The translations under genes and the position numbers were made by a program. Under the pieces are notes generated by a model that saw nothing but the letters and a program-made list of their open reading frames with translations, was not told the origin of the DNA and ran no database searches. A stretch of DNA of 64,000 nucleotides from Polaromonas eurypsychrophila (lineage in GTDB: Bacteria > Pseudomonadota > Gammaproteobacteria > Burkholderiales > Burkholderiaceae_C): NCBI RefSeq assembly GCF_014641715.1, contig NZ_BMIG01000014.1:1-64000 (forward strand), in the 5' to 3' direction. Positions 18,235 to 29,943 of this stretch are shown here, one piece after another; position 1 is the stretch's first letter, and the number at the start of each line of letters is the position of its first letter.

Positions 18235-18290
18235 ACAATGCGCAACAACTTTTTAATTTGGCCGAAGGCCATGTCTTGATGCTGTCCGCA
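18231..18290 (+). pseudogene. Stub of an RTX-lipase gene start (truncated duplicate)
   Basis: The first codons (MNNAQQLFNLAEGH) resemble the start of the giant RTX gene ([15 protein letters not shown]). The ribosome site CCGAGGAT before each ATG is identical. Similarity fades after about 14-20 codons, although a 63-codon frame remains open to 18422. This looks like the 5' remnant of an earlier toxin-like gene whose body was lost. Confidence 0.6.
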
Positions 18291-18405
18291 TCTCGAATCG
18301 CGCCCACTCAGAAGTTCCAAGCGTCGCGGAACGCATCGCTGTCTACGCCTGCTGAGTGCGTCGATGGGATCAAGTGTCAGCACAGGCAACACACGGAGGA
18401 ACCAA

Positions 18406-19098
18406 ATGCAGACCCCTCATGAGGAGCCACCGCAATCATCCCTTGACAAAGGGCTGACTCAAACGAGCCGTACCACTTCTCAGGTGGCCGCAATTGCCCC
18501 CACGAGACCCTGGCTTTGGATCGTTCCGTGGCTCTTGCCAATTGTCGCGGTGGTGGCATATAGCCTGTATGTGCAAGACCTCAACAGACGCACCGCCGAA
18601 GCGGATCGACTGGTTGATGAGTTGTGCGAAAAGTACGCAGGCATCACGGTTTATGAGAGGGTTGAGGCGCCGGCGCATTATTTCCGTAGCCACATGCCGG
18701 GGGAGCTACCGATTACGCCGCACTTGCCGAAGGACAACGATCCCTATGCTTACGGTGACCCCATAGAGAGAGTGGTTCTTTTCGGCAATCCGCATCGCAC
18801 CGGATATCCCAAAATTTCAATCAGAGAAATTCCTATCATACGAAGAAGTGATGGTGCTGTCCTTTCTAAAAATACTGATATACACCTTTTGGGTGGGGAT
18901 CATTTTTTAGAAACCTTGGTGCTCGACATCATTTCGCCTTCGCCTATGCGGTCTAACCGTTCTTGCCGGAAACACGCCGGCGGAAGCAATGACCAAACAG
19001 CCGCTTTGTACTCAAACTCACCGTCGTATCAATCCAAATTGCTTCCAACCACACACGCTCCGAGGATCACCTATGAACTCCGCGCAAAAACTCGTTGA
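18406..19098 (+). CDS. Small membrane-anchored protein B, paralogue of protein A, putative immunity or partner protein
   Basis: This 230-residue protein has a ~35-residue polar N-terminus, one strong membrane helix (~36-57, [20 protein letters not shown]) and a region likely in the periplasm. [24 protein letters not shown] and PGELPITP match protein A closely. Later only patches such as [11 protein letters not shown] versus ILRQSDQKILS align. The ATG at 18406 follows GGAGGAACCAA and is preferred over an earlier in-frame ATG. Its 3' end overlaps the RTX start by 26 bases, so the two are probably translated together. The gene is AT-rich compared with its surroundings, which suggests transfer. 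Confidence 0.72.
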   Translation: MQTPHEEPPQSSLDKGLTQTSRTTSQVAAIAPTRPWLWIVPWLLPIVAVVAYSLYVQDLNRRTAEADRLVDELCEKYAGITVYERVEAPAHYFRSHMPGELPITPHLPKDNDPYAYGDPIERVVLFGNPHRTGYPKISIREIPIIRRSDGAVLSKNTDIHLLGGDHFLETLVLDIISPSPMRSNRSCRKHAGGSNDQTAALYSNSPSYQSKLLPTTHAPRITYELRAKTR

Positions 19099-22000
19099 CT
19101 TGAGCGAACTTGGCCATGCTGCCTACGGTCAGTTTGTCAGACCTGTTGGTCCAATCCTCGATCTAGCAACGCTGACTAATCTCAACGGCGGAGTAAGAGG
19201 CTTGGCGACCGAGCAAGCGAAACGCTTTGCCGAACGCTTTCACATCGCTCTCCCAACCTACAACGATGCGCTTGCAATCGGGGGCGGTGGAACGGGATTT
19301 GACGTCACCGTGTTCAAAGGCGTGCAATCTGACAATAGCAATCAAATTTCGGTAGCCATCCGCGGCACGCAGCAGCTGCTGTCCGACCTCCCAGAAAGCG
19401 TGTCTATCAGTCGTAACGGCGCTGCATTCGCGCAAATTGTCGCAATGCACAACTGGTGGCAGCGCGTTGGCACGCCAGCTGGAACAGTCGTAGCACAGTT
19501 TCGTGCTCTAGAACACACCGTAGGGTCCACCACGTATTCTGTATTTTTTGAAGTAACTCGCGTTGTCGACGTGACATCGACCGGTGAGGTCGCGCAGTTG
19601 CTCATGGAGGACCCAGACAGGAAAATTGATGTGGTGGGTACATCTTTGGGTGGCCACCTTGCCATGGCTTTCGCTGGCCTATTTGGAAGCCAAATTAGTC
19701 AGGCGGCGGCGTTTAACAGTCCTGGCTTTGCGCCCACCGGCGATGTGACCCATCTGTTCTCGGCATTGGGAGGTCGCGTCCCGACAGCTGGTTCACCGAA
19801 CGTCCTGAACTTCATATCAGACGAAGCCAACAAGTCTGGAGCCAGCCTCCAGATTATTGCGGGCCTGCACAGCGTTCCTGGGCAGCGTGTCAATGTTCCC
19901 ATCGAGGACCAGTTTCAGACGAATGTCCCGGACCCAAGTCGTCCCAGCTACAACCACGACCAACGCCAGGTAGATGACGCGCTCACGCTTTACGCTCTTT
20001 TCAGCCGCATGCAAGCTGATTTGAGCCTCGATTCACTTCGGACTTTCATCAGAAATGCCGCAACCGGTCCGGCGGCGAGTCTGGAAAATCTGGTTAACGC
20101 TAGCGAGTCCTTCCTGGGACTTTCCAAGTCTGTGTTGCCGGCCAGCAACGCAAGCCGTGATGCCCTGCATTCTGCAATGGGACGGTTAGGCACCGCCCTG
20201 GATGGACCGCTGTCGGCCAGTTCAGGAAATCTCCTGTTGCGTGCCAGCAGCGCGGACTTGCGCGCCGACGCCCGTGATGACTTCTCCGCCCTGGTTGTAT
20301 TGCAAGATCTTTCTCCGATATGGATCAGCGGAAAAACGGCCGCAGCCGATGCGGCTTTGACAACGTTGTGGCAAAGCACTCGCGCAGCTGACTATGCTGC
20401 TTGGCAGGCCGATAAGGCAACAGCGAATCCTGAAACTTTCAACGACCAGTGGATCGCCGACCGCGCAGCGATGCTTGGCGCCCTGGTCGAACGCAACAAG
20501 ATTGATGCAGACAAAGTCATTGGCGCCACCAATACCGACTATTTCGACACCCTAAGCAACACCAGCGTCGCACAACGTATCAACGGCGTCGGCCTGAACG
20601 GGCCGGCAAACCGCGTTGCTTTCGGCAGCAGCCAGGCCGATCCCTTAAACGGCACAGACAACGCCATTGGCGATCGCCTTTACGGCGGCGCGGGCAACGA
20701 AATCGTGGACGGCAAAGCCGGCAACGACTATCTGGAAGGCGGGGCAGGCAACGACACCCTGAAAGGCGGCGAAGGCCAGGACACCCTGCTAGGCGGAACA
20801 GGTGACGACATATTAGACGGCGGCAAGGACGGCGACATCTTGAAGGGCGGGCAAGGCACAGACACCTACACCCTGCGTGCCAGCCACAGCGGCATAGACA
20901 CCATCACCGATTCAGACGGCCTGGGAAGCATCCAAGTCATCACCACAGACGGCGGCCAGATCACCCTGGGCGCCAGCCCCCTCACCAAACTCGCCAACAG
21001 CACTCCCGGCAGCACCGGCACCTGGCAATCCCAAGACAAGCGCTTCATCTACACCACCCGCAGCGAAGCAGATGGCAGCCAAACGCTAAGCATCAGCGGG
21101 GGGGGGGGCAGCGCCGTGGTGCAAAACTTCGCTTCCGGCAACTTGGGCATCACCTTGCCTGGCTCAGTGCCTGTCCAACCAGCCCCCGCTACCGGCGAGC
21201 AGATTTTTGGTGACCTGGCGCCGATGGATTTTGATGCCGCTACAGAAGGCGTGCAGACTCAGGCCGACGCCCTGGGTAACATCATCACCGATGGTGCGCC
21301 TCGTCCCGACCAGGCCGACAAGCTCTACGACAGCGTCGGCAACGACGAGATCATCGCCGGCGGCGGCGACGACGAGATCGATGCCCTGCGCGGCGGCGAC
21401 GACTGGATCAAAGCCGGCAGCGGGCGCGACATTGTCAAAGGCGGGGCCGGCAAAGACCTCATTGAGCTCGGCACCGAGCGCGACTACGCCTTCGGCGGCG
21501 CCGGCGACGACAAGATCTACGCCGACATCCAGCGCCCGCTCGACGAAGTGATGGCCCAAACCACAGCGGCCACCATCGACCAGGCCGACGCCCTGGACGG
21601 CGGTGCCGGCGACGACACCCTGGTCGGTGACGCCGGCAGCGACACCCTGTATGGCGGCGAAGGCAAAGACCTGATGGTCGGCGGCGCGGGAGACGACCTC
21701 ATGCACGGCGACCTGGGCGGCGTGCTGGCCCAGCCACAGGGCCCCGACGGCGCCGACGTGATGTTTGGCGGCGCCGGCAAAGACCGTCTGCTCGCCAACG
21801 GCGGCGACGACCACCTGGACGGCGGAACCGGTGACGACACCCTGTACGGCGGTAGTGGGGCAGATGCCCTGGTTGGCGGCAGCGGCGATGACATCCTCGA
21901 CGGCGACGGCGCCTCGGACAATGTCGTCCTGCCCGAGTACGCAGCCGCTACCGAACACGGCAACGACTACCTCGACGGCGGCGAAGGCAACGACACCTTG

Positions 22001-25000
22001 ACCGGTTCCGGCAATGACGATGTGCTGTTTGGCGGGGCGGGCAACGACAAGCTCACCGGTGATGCGCTGGCGACCACACTTGCAGGCGGCCACCATGGCC
22101 GTGACTATCTCGACGGCGGGGCGGGGGACGATGAGCTACATGGTGGCGGCAGCGGCGACACACTCTACGGCGGGGCCGGTAACGATGCGATCTTTGCCGA
22201 CGAAGCCCAGGCCGCCAACGTGCCGGGCTACTTGGGTGGCCAATTCCATGACGATGACTATGTGGATGGCGGAGCCGGCGACGACTACCTAGAAGGCAAT
22301 GGGGGCAACGACACGATTATGGGTGGCGAAGGCAATGACAACATCTGGGCCGACGCGGCGGCTAGCCGGAAACTCCTGGGGGAGTTCCACGGTGCAGACT
22401 ATGTAGATGGCGAGGCGGGAGATGACAACATTGGCGGGGGCGGCGGCGACGACATTCTGTATGGCGGCGAGGGCAATGACACGCTGAGTGGAGATCAATC
22501 TGAAGCAGGCAATCCTTCCGACCTCGTTCTCGCGGGAAACTTTCACGGCAAGGACTACCTGGACGGAGGGGCGGGTAGTGACGCCCTTCTGGGAGGTGGA
22601 CATGACGACACGCTTATTGGGGGCGAAGGTAGCGACACACTTTACGGGGACGAGTGGGAAACTTTTCTCTCCGGCCAATTTCACGGCAAAGACAGCCTCG
22701 ATGGCGGGGATGGCAGCGACCAGCTTTATGGCGGCGGCGGCAATGACACGCTAACCGGCGGCGCCGGCAGCGATCTGCTGTATGGCGACGACAAGTCCGA
22801 CAAACTGGCCGGCCAGTTCCACGGCAACGACGTTCTCGACGGCGGCGACGGTAATGACAGTCTTTACGGCGGCGCGGGCAACGACACCCTGACGGGCGGC
22901 GCGGGCAACGACATTCTTGAAGGCGGCGAGGGTGACGATATCCTCGTGGCCGGCGCTGGCGAACGCGTCAAAGACAGCAGCGGCAGCAATACTTTGACCC
23001 TGGCTGACGGCGAGCCCGTGACCGTCACCGTTGACGGCGCAAACCTGGTGCTTAACTACGCCACTGGCCCCCTGGTGGTGGAGGGTGCCCTCCGTGGCAG
23101 CATGGCCAGCATCGCCGGGCAATCGGCCTCGGCCTGGGTTCAAGCCCATGTGGAGCAAAACCTCAATGTGAGCACCAGCGAAGCCGGCCAGACCTTGCTG
23201 GGCGGCAGCGGCAACGACAGCCTGCGGGCACAGCATGGCGGCGCCACGCTGGAAGGTGGCGATGGCAACGACACGCTGTATGGCAACCAGATCGGCTCTG
23301 TATTGATAGGCGGCAGCGGAGCTAACACCTTCCACGCGGGGGCGGGCAATGATGTGCTAGTCAGCAGCGGATCTTCTGACACCTTGGATGGCGGCGGCGG
23401 CAACAACACCTACAGCATCACCCAGGCCGCGGGCAGTGTCTATATCGGCAACCGCACCGGCACCGACAGCGATACCCTGGTGCTGTTCGGCAGCGCGGCA
23501 GGCGCCCTCGTCAAGGCCAGCCGCGCGGACGGCGACCTCATACTGTCGACCTTCACCCAAAGCCTGGACGGCAGCGGCAACACCGTCCAGATGGCCGGCC
23601 CAGTGATCACCCTGGGCGGCTACTTTTACGGCCTGGAGGCCGGCGAGGCCAGCACGTTGGCCGGCGTCACTTTTGAAGAAGGTGGCGGCTTTGTGAGCCT
23701 GCAGCAATTGATTGCGCAGGCGGCCACCGGCACCGAGGCCGACGACGCGCTGTATGGCTCCTCGGGCGCGGACACCTTGCTGGCACTGGGCGGCAACGAC
23801 CACGCCTACGGCCTCGATGGCGACGACCGCCTGGACGGGGGGGACGGCAACGATTGGCTCGATGGCGGGCAAGGCATGGACACGCTGACCGGCGGCGGCG
23901 GCAACGACACGCTACACGGCGGCATCAGCGACGACGTGCTTGACGCGGGCGAAGGCGACAACCTGTTGACGGGAGGCCTGGGAAACGACCTGCTCAGTGC
24001 CGGCTCAGGAAGCGACACCCTCGACGGCGGCGAAGGCTACGACATGCTGATCGGTGGCGCCGGCAACGATGTGCTCCTTGGGGGGAACGGCGACGATAGT
24101 CTCCAAGGCGGCGCGGGTACCGATACCCTGCGTGGCGATAGCGGCAATGATGTGATGGACGGTGGTGACGGGAATGACTGGCTTCATGCTGGCAGCGGCG
24201 TGGACACCTTGCGCGGCGGCGCCGGCCTAGACACCTATGTGCTGGGTTATGGGATGGGTCAGGCGACGGTGATGGACGACTCGGAGGACGGCTCAACCAT
24301 CCAGATGGATGCATCAGGCGTACAACTGCAAAGCCTGACAGCCAGGCGCGCGAACAACGATCTATTGGTTGAGGTCCGTGGCACCGAAACGAGCATGCGC
24401 ATCAAGGATTACTACAGCGCGACGCAAACGTCGTGGTTGTTTAAGGATGCTGACGGCAATGCACTTTCTGCGCAGGCGCTCATCGATGCGTCAATACCCC
24501 AATGGAGCGATTTGCAAAGCAGCCTGATCCAGGAATTCAAGACCTGGGCGCGCAGCAGCATAGGTGAGAAATATGCTGGGGAGGGGTACGTCCGGCAGCT
24601 TGATGGCACCTGGTTTCGGCCTGTTGATCCCGACCGTTTCAGGGGCGCGTTCTCCAACGATAGCCGTGAACTGACACAACACAATTTATATACACATCGT
24701 TTGCTCGCAGACCTCAACAGCGCATGGACAACCACTTCTTCTACTGTTCTCAGCACAACTTGGACCAAAAGCCAGGGGGCGCAATACGGGGCTTCGACGT
24801 TTGACACCTTGATTTCCTTGGGTGACCAGTCCCAGGCCGTCTCTGGCGAACTCGTTACTTTGAACCCGATAAGCAGCAGTTCTGCTAATCAAACGGCGTG
24901 GAGTGCCGTGACTTGGACCAACTATTACACCTACATACCGGCATCTTCTTGGAGCATGCCATTCGCTTACCAGTGGCCGCAAAGTTCGCCAGTTGAGGTG

Positions 25001-28000
25001 ATTTCCGAGCAGCGAAAATACGTTGAAACCTATAAGAGCTATGCCGGTAACGGCAGTGCACTCACGTTTGGCAACCCTGGTTCTGCGGTATTGGCCGGGC
25101 CTTTGCCAGAGTTCATTCCTGTCACCCTCACTCATAACTATCTGAATTACAACTTGGGGACAACCACGCTGACTGACGGCAGCCATACGGTGATGGCTGA
25201 CCAGTATTCGGCGGTAATTGGCGGCGTGGGCGACAACACCATCTACGGCGCCGGTTTTGCGTATGGGGGCACCGGCAATGCCAGACTCATTGGCGGCGAG
25301 ATCCTGATGGCGGGCAACGGAGATCAGTACCTCGAAAACGGCCGCACCATGGTGGTGGGGGATGGCCATACCACTGTGGCCGGTAAGGCCCTTGGGTACA
25401 TGTATGAGGTCCCACACTACGGAAACTATGTCCAACGGCTGTATGAACAGCCCGACACCCGTATCTTGATAGACCCAAACAATACGGGGATCGATCTTTT
25501 GGTGAGTGATGATAATTCGCAGACTGATCGAAATAATGATTGGACCGATGATTCGATTGAAGCCATTTACCGAGGACAAGGCATTCGGAACGCGCGTGAA
25601 AGTTATGGGTCTGGCGGCAAGTTTTTTATAGGCGCGGAAGAGAGCTATTCGGGATACCACGATACCCTTGAAGAGGCTCGCCGTGTTTATAGTGAGAGAA
25701 CAGGGTCGAATGCATTAGCAGAATGGGTCACTAGCTACTACGTCAAACCACTCCCGGTGCTACTCAAGGCTCCTGCTTTTGATATGGACGAGTGGGGTGA
25801 AGCCAGCAGCTACTACGACACGCACCCGCTGCAAACCGTCATGCTGACGGCAAATAATTTTGCAGGCTTGCAACCCTACCTGGACGCCGGGCTGCTGCCT
25901 ATGAAAACCGTCAGTTTCGGGCAGGGCCTGTCACTCAGTGACATCAACTTATCCTGGGGTACGGCCACCTCGCCGCTGGACGGCACGGAGCATGTCACGC
26001 TTGACCTGCAGTGGGGCGCAGACCAGGGCGTGCGCGTCATGATCCCGCATATTGACGACGCACTCAACGGCACGATAGGGCGCTTTGAGTTTGCAGACGG
26101 CTCCAGCATCTCGCTGCCGGCCCTGATTGCCATGGCGCCGCCGGCGCCCAACTTTGATGAGGGCTTCGTCTCCTTTCACGCCGGCATGGGCCAGCAAGTG
26201 GTGGCCGCAGACAGCACACGCGGTGTCAATGTCGACGCCTTGGCCCTGGCCGATCTTAGTGTGCAAAGCGACGGTATGGATCTGCTAATCTCCGCCAGCA
26301 ATGGCCAAGACAGTTTGCGGCTTGAGGGTTGGTACGTCAATCCGGACGGTTTGCCGCGCGCCATCCTTACCTTGGACAATGGCGCTTTCCTCACAGCCGA
26401 TGATCTTTCAGACAAAGGACTGTTGAGAGACGGCAGCGCCGGAAACTTGACGTTGTACGGATCTCCTGACTTGGGTACCACCTTCATTGCTGGTCCCAAC
26501 ACGACCTTGATAGGCCAGTCGGGCGACGATACCTACGTGTACAACGCCGGCAGCGGCGTGGTACACATCACGGACCCGGGTGGCGGCACGCTACGCTTTG
26601 GCCCGGGCATCACCTCAGAGATGGTAAGCCTGAGCCTTGGCTCCTTATTGCTTACGATAGGAGATCAAGGGGATGTTATCCACCTCGACGACTTTGACCC
26701 TTCTGAAGCCGATAGCTTCTCGAGCGTACAGAACTTCGAGTTTGCGGATGGCACCGAATTGGAGTTTGACGAACTACTGGCCCAAGGTGTTGACGTCCGT
26801 GGAACTGCTGCTGCCGACTCGCTGACCGGCACCAATGTCAATGACCGCTTTCATGGCGGCGAAGGTGCGGACCGTATGACGGGTGGAGACGGAGACGACA
26901 CCTACTACGTTGACCACACTGGCGACACGATTGTGGAAAGAGCGGGCGAAGGCACAGACACGATCATCAGCACGGTCAGCAAGACCCTGTCGGCCCATGT
27001 GGAAGCCCTGATCCTGTCGGGCCTCGATGCTATCAACGGCACAGGCAACAGCCTGGACAACGTCCTCGTAGGCAACGCCGCCAAAAACACATTGAACGGC
27101 GGCGGAGGTGCCGACAGCATGGAAGGCGGCGCAGGTGACGACGCCTACTACGTTGACAACATCGACGACCGCACCTACGAAGAAGAAGGCCAGGGCACAG
27201 ACCGCGTCATCTCCTCCATCAGCCACGCCCTGGATGAATATGTTGAAGATCTGCAGCTTTCAGGTACAGGCAATACCGACGCCACTGGCAACGAGCGCGC
27301 CAACAAACTCACCGGCAACAGCGGCGCCAACACCCTGACGGGTCATGAGGGCGACGACCGCCTGATGGGAGGCCTGGGCGCAGACAGCTTGCTGGGCGGC
27401 GAAGGCGACGACCTGTACGAGGTAGACAACATCGGTGACAGCGTGATGGAGTACGCCGGCGAAGGCACAGACACGGTAGAAACCAGCGTTACCTACACCC
27501 TGGGCAGCGAGGTCGAGAACCTGATCCTCACGGGCTTGACTGCCATAGACGGCACCGGCAACGAGCTGAACAACCTGCTGCAAGGCAACGCCGCCGACAA
27601 CACCTTGACAGGCGGCGGGGGCAACGACAACCTGAACGGTATGAAAGGTCTGGACATCCTGGCAGGCGGCGCCGGCAACGACACCTACCTGTTTGAAGAC
27701 GACATTGACACCATCGTCGAAGACGTTGACGGTGGGCGCGACACCGTACTCAGTCGAATCAGCGGAGCCACCCTGGCGGCCAACGTCGAAGATGGCGTGC
27801 TGCTGGGGTCTGCGATCAGCCTGACCGGCAACGAACTGTCCAACGTGTTGACTGGCAACAACGCTGCCAACATATTGGACGGCGGTGCGGGCGCCGACGT
27901 ATTGATTGGCGGCAAGGGCAATGACCTGTATATCGTTGACAGCCAAGCCGACACCGTCGTCGAGAACGCCGCAGAGGGGACGGACACCGTGCAGTCGAGC

Positions 28001-29158
28001 GTCACCTACAGCCTGGCAGACGCCCTTGAGAACCTCACACTGGCCGGGACGGCCGAGGCCGGCATGGGCAATACGCTGGCCAACAAGCTCACCGGCAACG
28101 CCGAGTCCAATAAGCTTTGGGGCCAAGGCGGCAACGACAGTCTGGACGGCGGCGCGGGCGCCGACATCCTGCTTGGCGGTCTGGGCAACGACAAATACTG
28201 GGTCGACTCCAGTGACGATCTGGTAGTCGAAAGTGCCTTGGAAGGCACAGACACGGTGTATGCCAGCGTCTCTTACACCCTGGCTGACAACGTTGAATAC
28301 CTGACCCTGACGGGCAGCGCCAACATCAACGCCATCGGCAACGCAGGAAACAACCGCCTGGAAGGAAACGTGGGTAACAACATCCTGTTTGGCGGGCTGG
28401 GTAATGACACCTATGTGTGGGGACGCGACAGCGGGCAGGACATCATCGCCAATTTCGACGCAGGCAAACCCTCGGGCGACACGGTGCAACTGGGTGCCGG
28501 CATTGCCGAGGCCGACCTGGCTATTGCCAGGCAGGGCAATGACCTGATCCTCAGCATCAACGGCAGCACCGACCAGCTGACTGTTGCCAACTATTTCGAG
28601 AACGCGGGCAAGGGTGCCAACGCCCTGGAGAAGATACGGTTTGCCGACGGCACCAGTTGGAACCACGCCGCCGTGCTCAGCCGAACCGCCGTGGACAGTG
28701 GTACATCCGGAGCCCAGGCCTTGCCCGCAGAAGTACGCACTGGCAACCCGACAGCCCTGTTTGACGCACCAGACCCAGCAGCCACAAAGGCCAGCGATGC
28801 AGCAACCGAGCCGCAAACCGTGGCCGAATCGATTTCCGCCGCGAGGGAGCGCTTTGAGCAAGGCCTGCAAAACCTGAAATACAGCGTTGACCAGCAGGGC
28901 AGCCTGAGTCGCAGCGAATTTTCAGAGCGGCGGACCTTGCCGCTGCTGTGGAACCTGCAGGACGCCTTGCTGGACATGCAACTGGCCAAGAACCCGGATG
29001 GGCGCTTTACGGCTGACATCTCGATGGACAGCCGGGGTTCACGCGACCTGGGCCTTGCCATTGGCCTGCTGGGCGGGGTAAATGGTCTGAGCGGGCGGCT
29101 GAACCAGGTGGCCAGACCGCCAGAGGTGCAGCAGTTTGATCTGGCTCAGATGGGGTGA
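19073..29158 (+). CDS. Giant RTX protein with N-terminal lipase-like domain, type I secretion substrate
   Basis: The protein has 3361 residues. Residues ~1-320 form an alpha/beta-hydrolase lipase-like domain with nucleophile motif GTSLGGH (Ser191) and a probable histidine region ([19 protein letters not shown]). Nonapeptide RTX blocks (GGxGxDxLx, calcium-binding) lie at ~526-603, 752-1288, 1377-1450 and 1557-1715. A mostly non-repeat region spans ~1807-2576. Six ~85-residue repeats follow at ~2578-3102, then a haemolysin-related domain to ~3203. The C-terminal ~150 residues, acidic then apolar, should hold the uncleaved secretion signal. ATG at 19073 follows CGAGGAT; an earlier in-frame ATG lacks such a site. 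Likely a secreted or surface lipase/adhesin or antibacterial effector; the target is unknown. Confidence 0.92.
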   Translation: MNSAQKLVDLSELGHAAYGQFVRPVGPILDLATLTNLNGGVRGLATEQAKRFAERFHIALPTYNDALAIGGGGTGFDVTVFKGVQSDNSNQISVAIRGTQQLLSDLPESVSISRNGAAFAQIVAMHNWWQRVGTPAGTVVAQFRALEHTVGSTTYSVFFEVTRVVDVTSTGEVAQLLMEDPDRKIDVVGTSLGGHLAMAFAGLFGSQISQAAAFNSPGFAPTGDVTHLFSALGGRVPTAGSPNVLNFISDEANKSGASLQIIAGLHSVPGQRVNVPIEDQFQTNVPDPSRPSYNHDQRQVDDALTLYALFSRMQADLSLDSLRTFIRNAATGPAASLENLVNASESFLGLSKSVLPASNASRDALHSAMGRLGTALDGPLSASSGNLLLRASSADLRADARDDFSALVVLQDLSPIWISGKTAAADAALTTLWQSTRAADYAAWQADKATANPETFNDQWIADRAAMLGALVERNKIDADKVIGATNTDYFDTLSNTSVAQRINGVGLNGPANRVAFGSSQADPLNGTDNAIGDRLYGGAGNEIVDGKAGNDYLEGGAGNDTLKGGEGQDTLLGGTGDDILDGGKDGDILKGGQGTDTYTLRASHSGIDTITDSDGLGSIQVITTDGGQITLGASPLTKLANSTPGSTGTWQSQDKRFIYTTRSEADGSQTLSISGGGGSAVVQNFASGNLGITLPGSVPVQPAPATGEQIFGDLAPMDFDAATEGVQTQADALGNIITDGAPRPDQADKLYDSVGNDEIIAGGGDDEIDALRGGDDWIKAGSGRDIVKGGAGKDLIELGTERDYAFGGAGDDKIYADIQRPLDEVMAQTTAATIDQADALDGGAGDDTLVGDAGSDTLYGGEGKDLMVGGAGDDLMHGDLGGVLAQPQGPDGADVMFGGAGKDRLLANGGDDHLDGGTGDDTLYGGSGADALVGGSGDDILDGDGASDNVVLPEYAAATEHGNDYLDGGEGNDTLTGSGNDDVLFGGAGNDKLTGDALATTLAGGHHGRDYLDGGAGDDELHGGGSGDTLYGGAGNDAIFADEAQAANVPGYLGGQFHDDDYVDGGAGDDYLEGNGGNDTIMGGEGNDNIWADAAASRKLLGEFHGADYVDGEAGDDNIGGGGGDDILYGGEGNDTLSGDQSEAGNPSDLVLAGNFHGKDYLDGGAGSDALLGGGHDDTLIGGEGSDTLYGDEWETFLSGQFHGKDSLDGGDGSDQLYGGGGNDTLTGGAGSDLLYGDDKSDKLAGQFHGNDVLDGGDGNDSLYGGAGNDTLTGGAGNDILEGGEGDDILVAGAGERVKDSSGSNTLTLADGEPVTVTVDGANLVLNYATGPLVVEGALRGSMASIAGQSASAWVQAHVEQNLNVSTSEAGQTLLGGSGNDSLRAQHGGATLEGGDGNDTLYGNQIGSVLIGGSGANTFHAGAGNDVLVSSGSSDTLDGGGGNNTYSITQAAGSVYIGNRTGTDSDTLVLFGSAAGALVKASRADGDLILSTFTQSLDGSGNTVQMAGPVITLGGYFYGLEAGEASTLAGVTFEEGGGFVSLQQLIAQAATGTEADDALYGSSGADTLLALGGNDHAYGLDGDDRLDGGDGNDWLDGGQGMDTLTGGGGNDTLHGGISDDVLDAGEGDNLLTGGLGNDLLSAGSGSDTLDGGEGYDMLIGGAGNDVLLGGNGDDSLQGGAGTDTLRGDSGNDVMDGGDGNDWLHAGSGVDTLRGGAGLDTYVLGYGMGQATVMDDSEDGSTIQMDASGVQLQSLTARRANNDLLVEVRGTETSMRIKDYYSATQTSWLFKDADGNALSAQALIDASIPQWSDLQSSLIQEFKTWARSSIGEKYAGEGYVRQLDGTWFRPVDPDRFRGAFSNDSRELTQHNLYTHRLLADLNSAWTTTSSTVLSTTWTKSQGAQYGASTFDTLISLGDQSQAVSGELVTLNPISSSSANQTAWSAVTWTNYYTYIPASSWSMPFAYQWPQSSPVEVISEQRKYVETYKSYAGNGSALTFGNPGSAVLAGPLPEFIPVTLTHNYLNYNLGTTTLTDGSHTVMADQYSAVIGGVGDNTIYGAGFAYGGTGNARLIGGEILMAGNGDQYLENGRTMVVGDGHTTVAGKALGYMYEVPHYGNYVQRLYEQPDTRILIDPNNTGIDLLVSDDNSQTDRNNDWTDDSIEAIYRGQGIRNARESYGSGGKFFIGAEESYSGYHDTLEEARRVYSERTGSNALAEWVTSYYVKPLPVLLKAPAFDMDEWGEASSYYDTHPLQTVMLTANNFAGLQPYLDAGLLPMKTVSFGQGLSLSDINLSWGTATSPLDGTEHVTLDLQWGADQGVRVMIPHIDDALNGTIGRFEFADGSSISLPALIAMAPPAPNFDEGFVSFHAGMGQQVVAADSTRGVNVDALALADLSVQSDGMDLLISASNGQDSLRLEGWYVNPDGLPRAILTLDNGAFLTADDLSDKGLLRDGSAGNLTLYGSPDLGTTFIAGPNTTLIGQSGDDTYVYNAGSGVVHITDPGGGTLRFGPGITSEMVSLSLGSLLLTIGDQGDVIHLDDFDPSEADSFSSVQNFEFADGTELEFDELLAQGVDVRGTAAADSLTGTNVNDRFHGGEGADRMTGGDGDDTYYVDHTGDTIVERAGEGTDTIISTVSKTLSAHVEALILSGLDAINGTGNSLDNVLVGNAAKNTLNGGGGADSMEGGAGDDAYYVDNIDDRTYEEEGQGTDRVISSISHALDEYVEDLQLSGTGNTDATGNERANKLTGNSGANTLTGHEGDDRLMGGLGADSLLGGEGDDLYEVDNIGDSVMEYAGEGTDTVETSVTYTLGSEVENLILTGLTAIDGTGNELNNLLQGNAADNTLTGGGGNDNLNGMKGLDILAGGAGNDTYLFEDDIDTIVEDVDGGRDTVLSRISGATLAANVEDGVLLGSAISLTGNELSNVLTGNNAANILDGGAGADVLIGGKGNDLYIVDSQADTVVENAAEGTDTVQSSVTYSLADALENLTLAGTAEAGMGNTLANKLTGNAESNKLWGQGGNDSLDGGAGADILLGGLGNDKYWVDSSDDLVVESALEGTDTVYASVSYTLADNVEYLTLTGSANINAIGNAGNNRLEGNVGNNILFGGLGNDTYVWGRDSGQDIIANFDAGKPSGDTVQLGAGIAEADLAIARQGNDLILSINGSTDQLTVANYFENAGKGANALEKIRFADGTSWNHAAVLSRTAVDSGTSGAQALPAEVRTGNPTALFDAPDPAATKASDAATEPQTVAESISAARERFEQGLQNLKYSVDQQGSLSRSEFSERRTLPLLWNLQDALLDMQLAKNPDGRFTADISMDSRGSRDLGLAIGLLGGVNGLSGRLNQVARPPEVQQFDLAQMG
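21098..21108 (+). repeat. Run of 11 G inside the RTX gene
   Basis: The homopolymer lies in the codons for [11 protein letters not shown], near residue 677. With 11 G the frame is open to the end. Gain or loss of one G would shift the frame and cut the protein to roughly its first fifth, leaving the lipase-like part without its secretion end. Confidence 0.85.
21955..22935 (+). repeat. Tandem ~45-codon units within the RTX gene
   Basis: About seven units follow the plan FHG(K/N)D-YLDGG then two or three RTX nonapeptides, then a 5-15-residue loop before the next (G)QFHG. The loops vary while the FHG and DGG positions stay fixed. This is a higher-order repeat over the basic 9-residue period. Confidence 0.75.
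26805..28375 (+). repeat. Six ~85-codon repeats near the RTX C-terminus
   Basis: Each unit carries [20 protein letters not shown], then (E)GTDTV, then a S(V/I)(T/S)YTL...VE.L.L(T/S)G core, and ends with GTGN...N.L.GN. Unit four is the most divergent. The pattern is common in RTX proteins of this type, near the secretion signal. Confidence 0.8.
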
Positions 29159-29230
29159 GGACTTTCAGCGGCGTCGAGTTGCGGGCCTCCCTGAAACTCA
29201 CGCAGCGACACGGAAAGTGATGAATCAGCG

Positions 29231-29265
29231 CGGCATGGATGCCGGATCGAGTCCGGCATGACAAG
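29231..29265. repeat. Dispersed palindromic repeat unit
   Basis: GCCGGA and TCCGGC arms surround TCGAG in the pattern also seen at 15791-16070. It lies between the RTX stop codon and the 3' end of the leftward lipoprotein gene. Confidence 0.7.
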
Positions 29266-29274
29266 CGTGAAAAT

Positions 29275-29802
29275 TCAGTTCTGCCCCTCGGTCAGCGTAT
29301 CCAACTGAAACTTGCCGCTTTTGTGCCACAGCCAGGTGTCGGTATACACCACTTTGCCCATGCGCACGGGCGCCGGAAACGGCGAAGCGGCCTTGATCGT
29401 GCGTTCGATCTCGGCGATCACTTCAGGCGCGTGGCGCGGTGCGCGCATCCAGTCGAGTTTGGTGACGATGCCGACTTGGTTGATCTCGACATTGATCACA
29501 CCCACCGCATACAGCAGCGGTGGCATCCGTCCCTTGTAAATGCGTTCGGCGTTCAGGCCGTAGAGGTGGGTGGCGCCGCTTTCGCGGTAGAGGCGCGGGG
29601 TCGAGGCGGCCGAGTTGCGGGCCGAGCCGCTGGGGCCGGCTATCGGCCCGATCACAGCGCTGGGCGGGGGCGCGGGGGGCAGCGGCGCCGCCGCCGCGGG
29701 CGCTGCGGGCTCGGGAGCGCTTTTGCAAGCCGAGACAATGGCGCCGACGCCTGCGGACAGCAGCGCCAGCAGCCAGAAGCGGCGGGGGGAAGGGTCAGAC
29801 AT
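29275..29802 (-). CDS. Hypothetical lipoprotein with TonB-C-like domain
   Basis: This 175-residue protein has a signal sequence ending in VSAC-K, a plausible lipobox with Cys26. A proline/alanine-rich linker (~28-60) follows. The rest (LYGLNAERIYKGRMPPLLYAVGVIN, NQVGIVTKLDWMRAPRHAP) resembles the C-terminal fold of TonB-like energy transducers. It probably sits in the outer or inner membrane facing the periplasm. It is convergent with the RTX gene and divergent from xdhC, with no clear functional link to either. Confidence 0.65.
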   Translation of the reverse strand: MSDPSPRRFWLLALLSAGVGAIVSACKSAPEPAAPAAAAPLPPAPPPSAVIGPIAGPSGSARNSAASTPRLYRESGATHLYGLNAERIYKGRMPPLLYAVGVINVEINQVGIVTKLDWMRAPRHAPEVIAEIERTIKAASPFPAPVRMGKVVYTDTWLWHKSGKFQLDTLTEGQN

Positions 29803-29943
29803 ATGTCTCCTCGTGGGTTCACCTGGTTGGTGCTGTTATTGTGCAGTCTGTTGAAGGTGCGTGGTGTAACAGGTGCAGGATTTATTGACGGATTATGCTA
29901 TTCGCGCCTCCTGAATCAGAGGTTGTATGAGAGGGGTTGTACG

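Noticed and set aside
18231..18422. 63-codon frame between the two small proteins as a functional gene
   Set aside because: Only the first 14-20 codons resemble anything (the RTX start); the rest is unlike any protein and overlaps the next gene start. It is treated as a stub.
27260..28870. Long open frame (536 codons) on the reverse strand of the RTX gene
   Set aside because: It is the complement of GGxGxD-type repeats, which lack stop codons in the antisense frame. The composition (Val/Ala/Gly with Gln) has no domain, and no ribosome site is seen.
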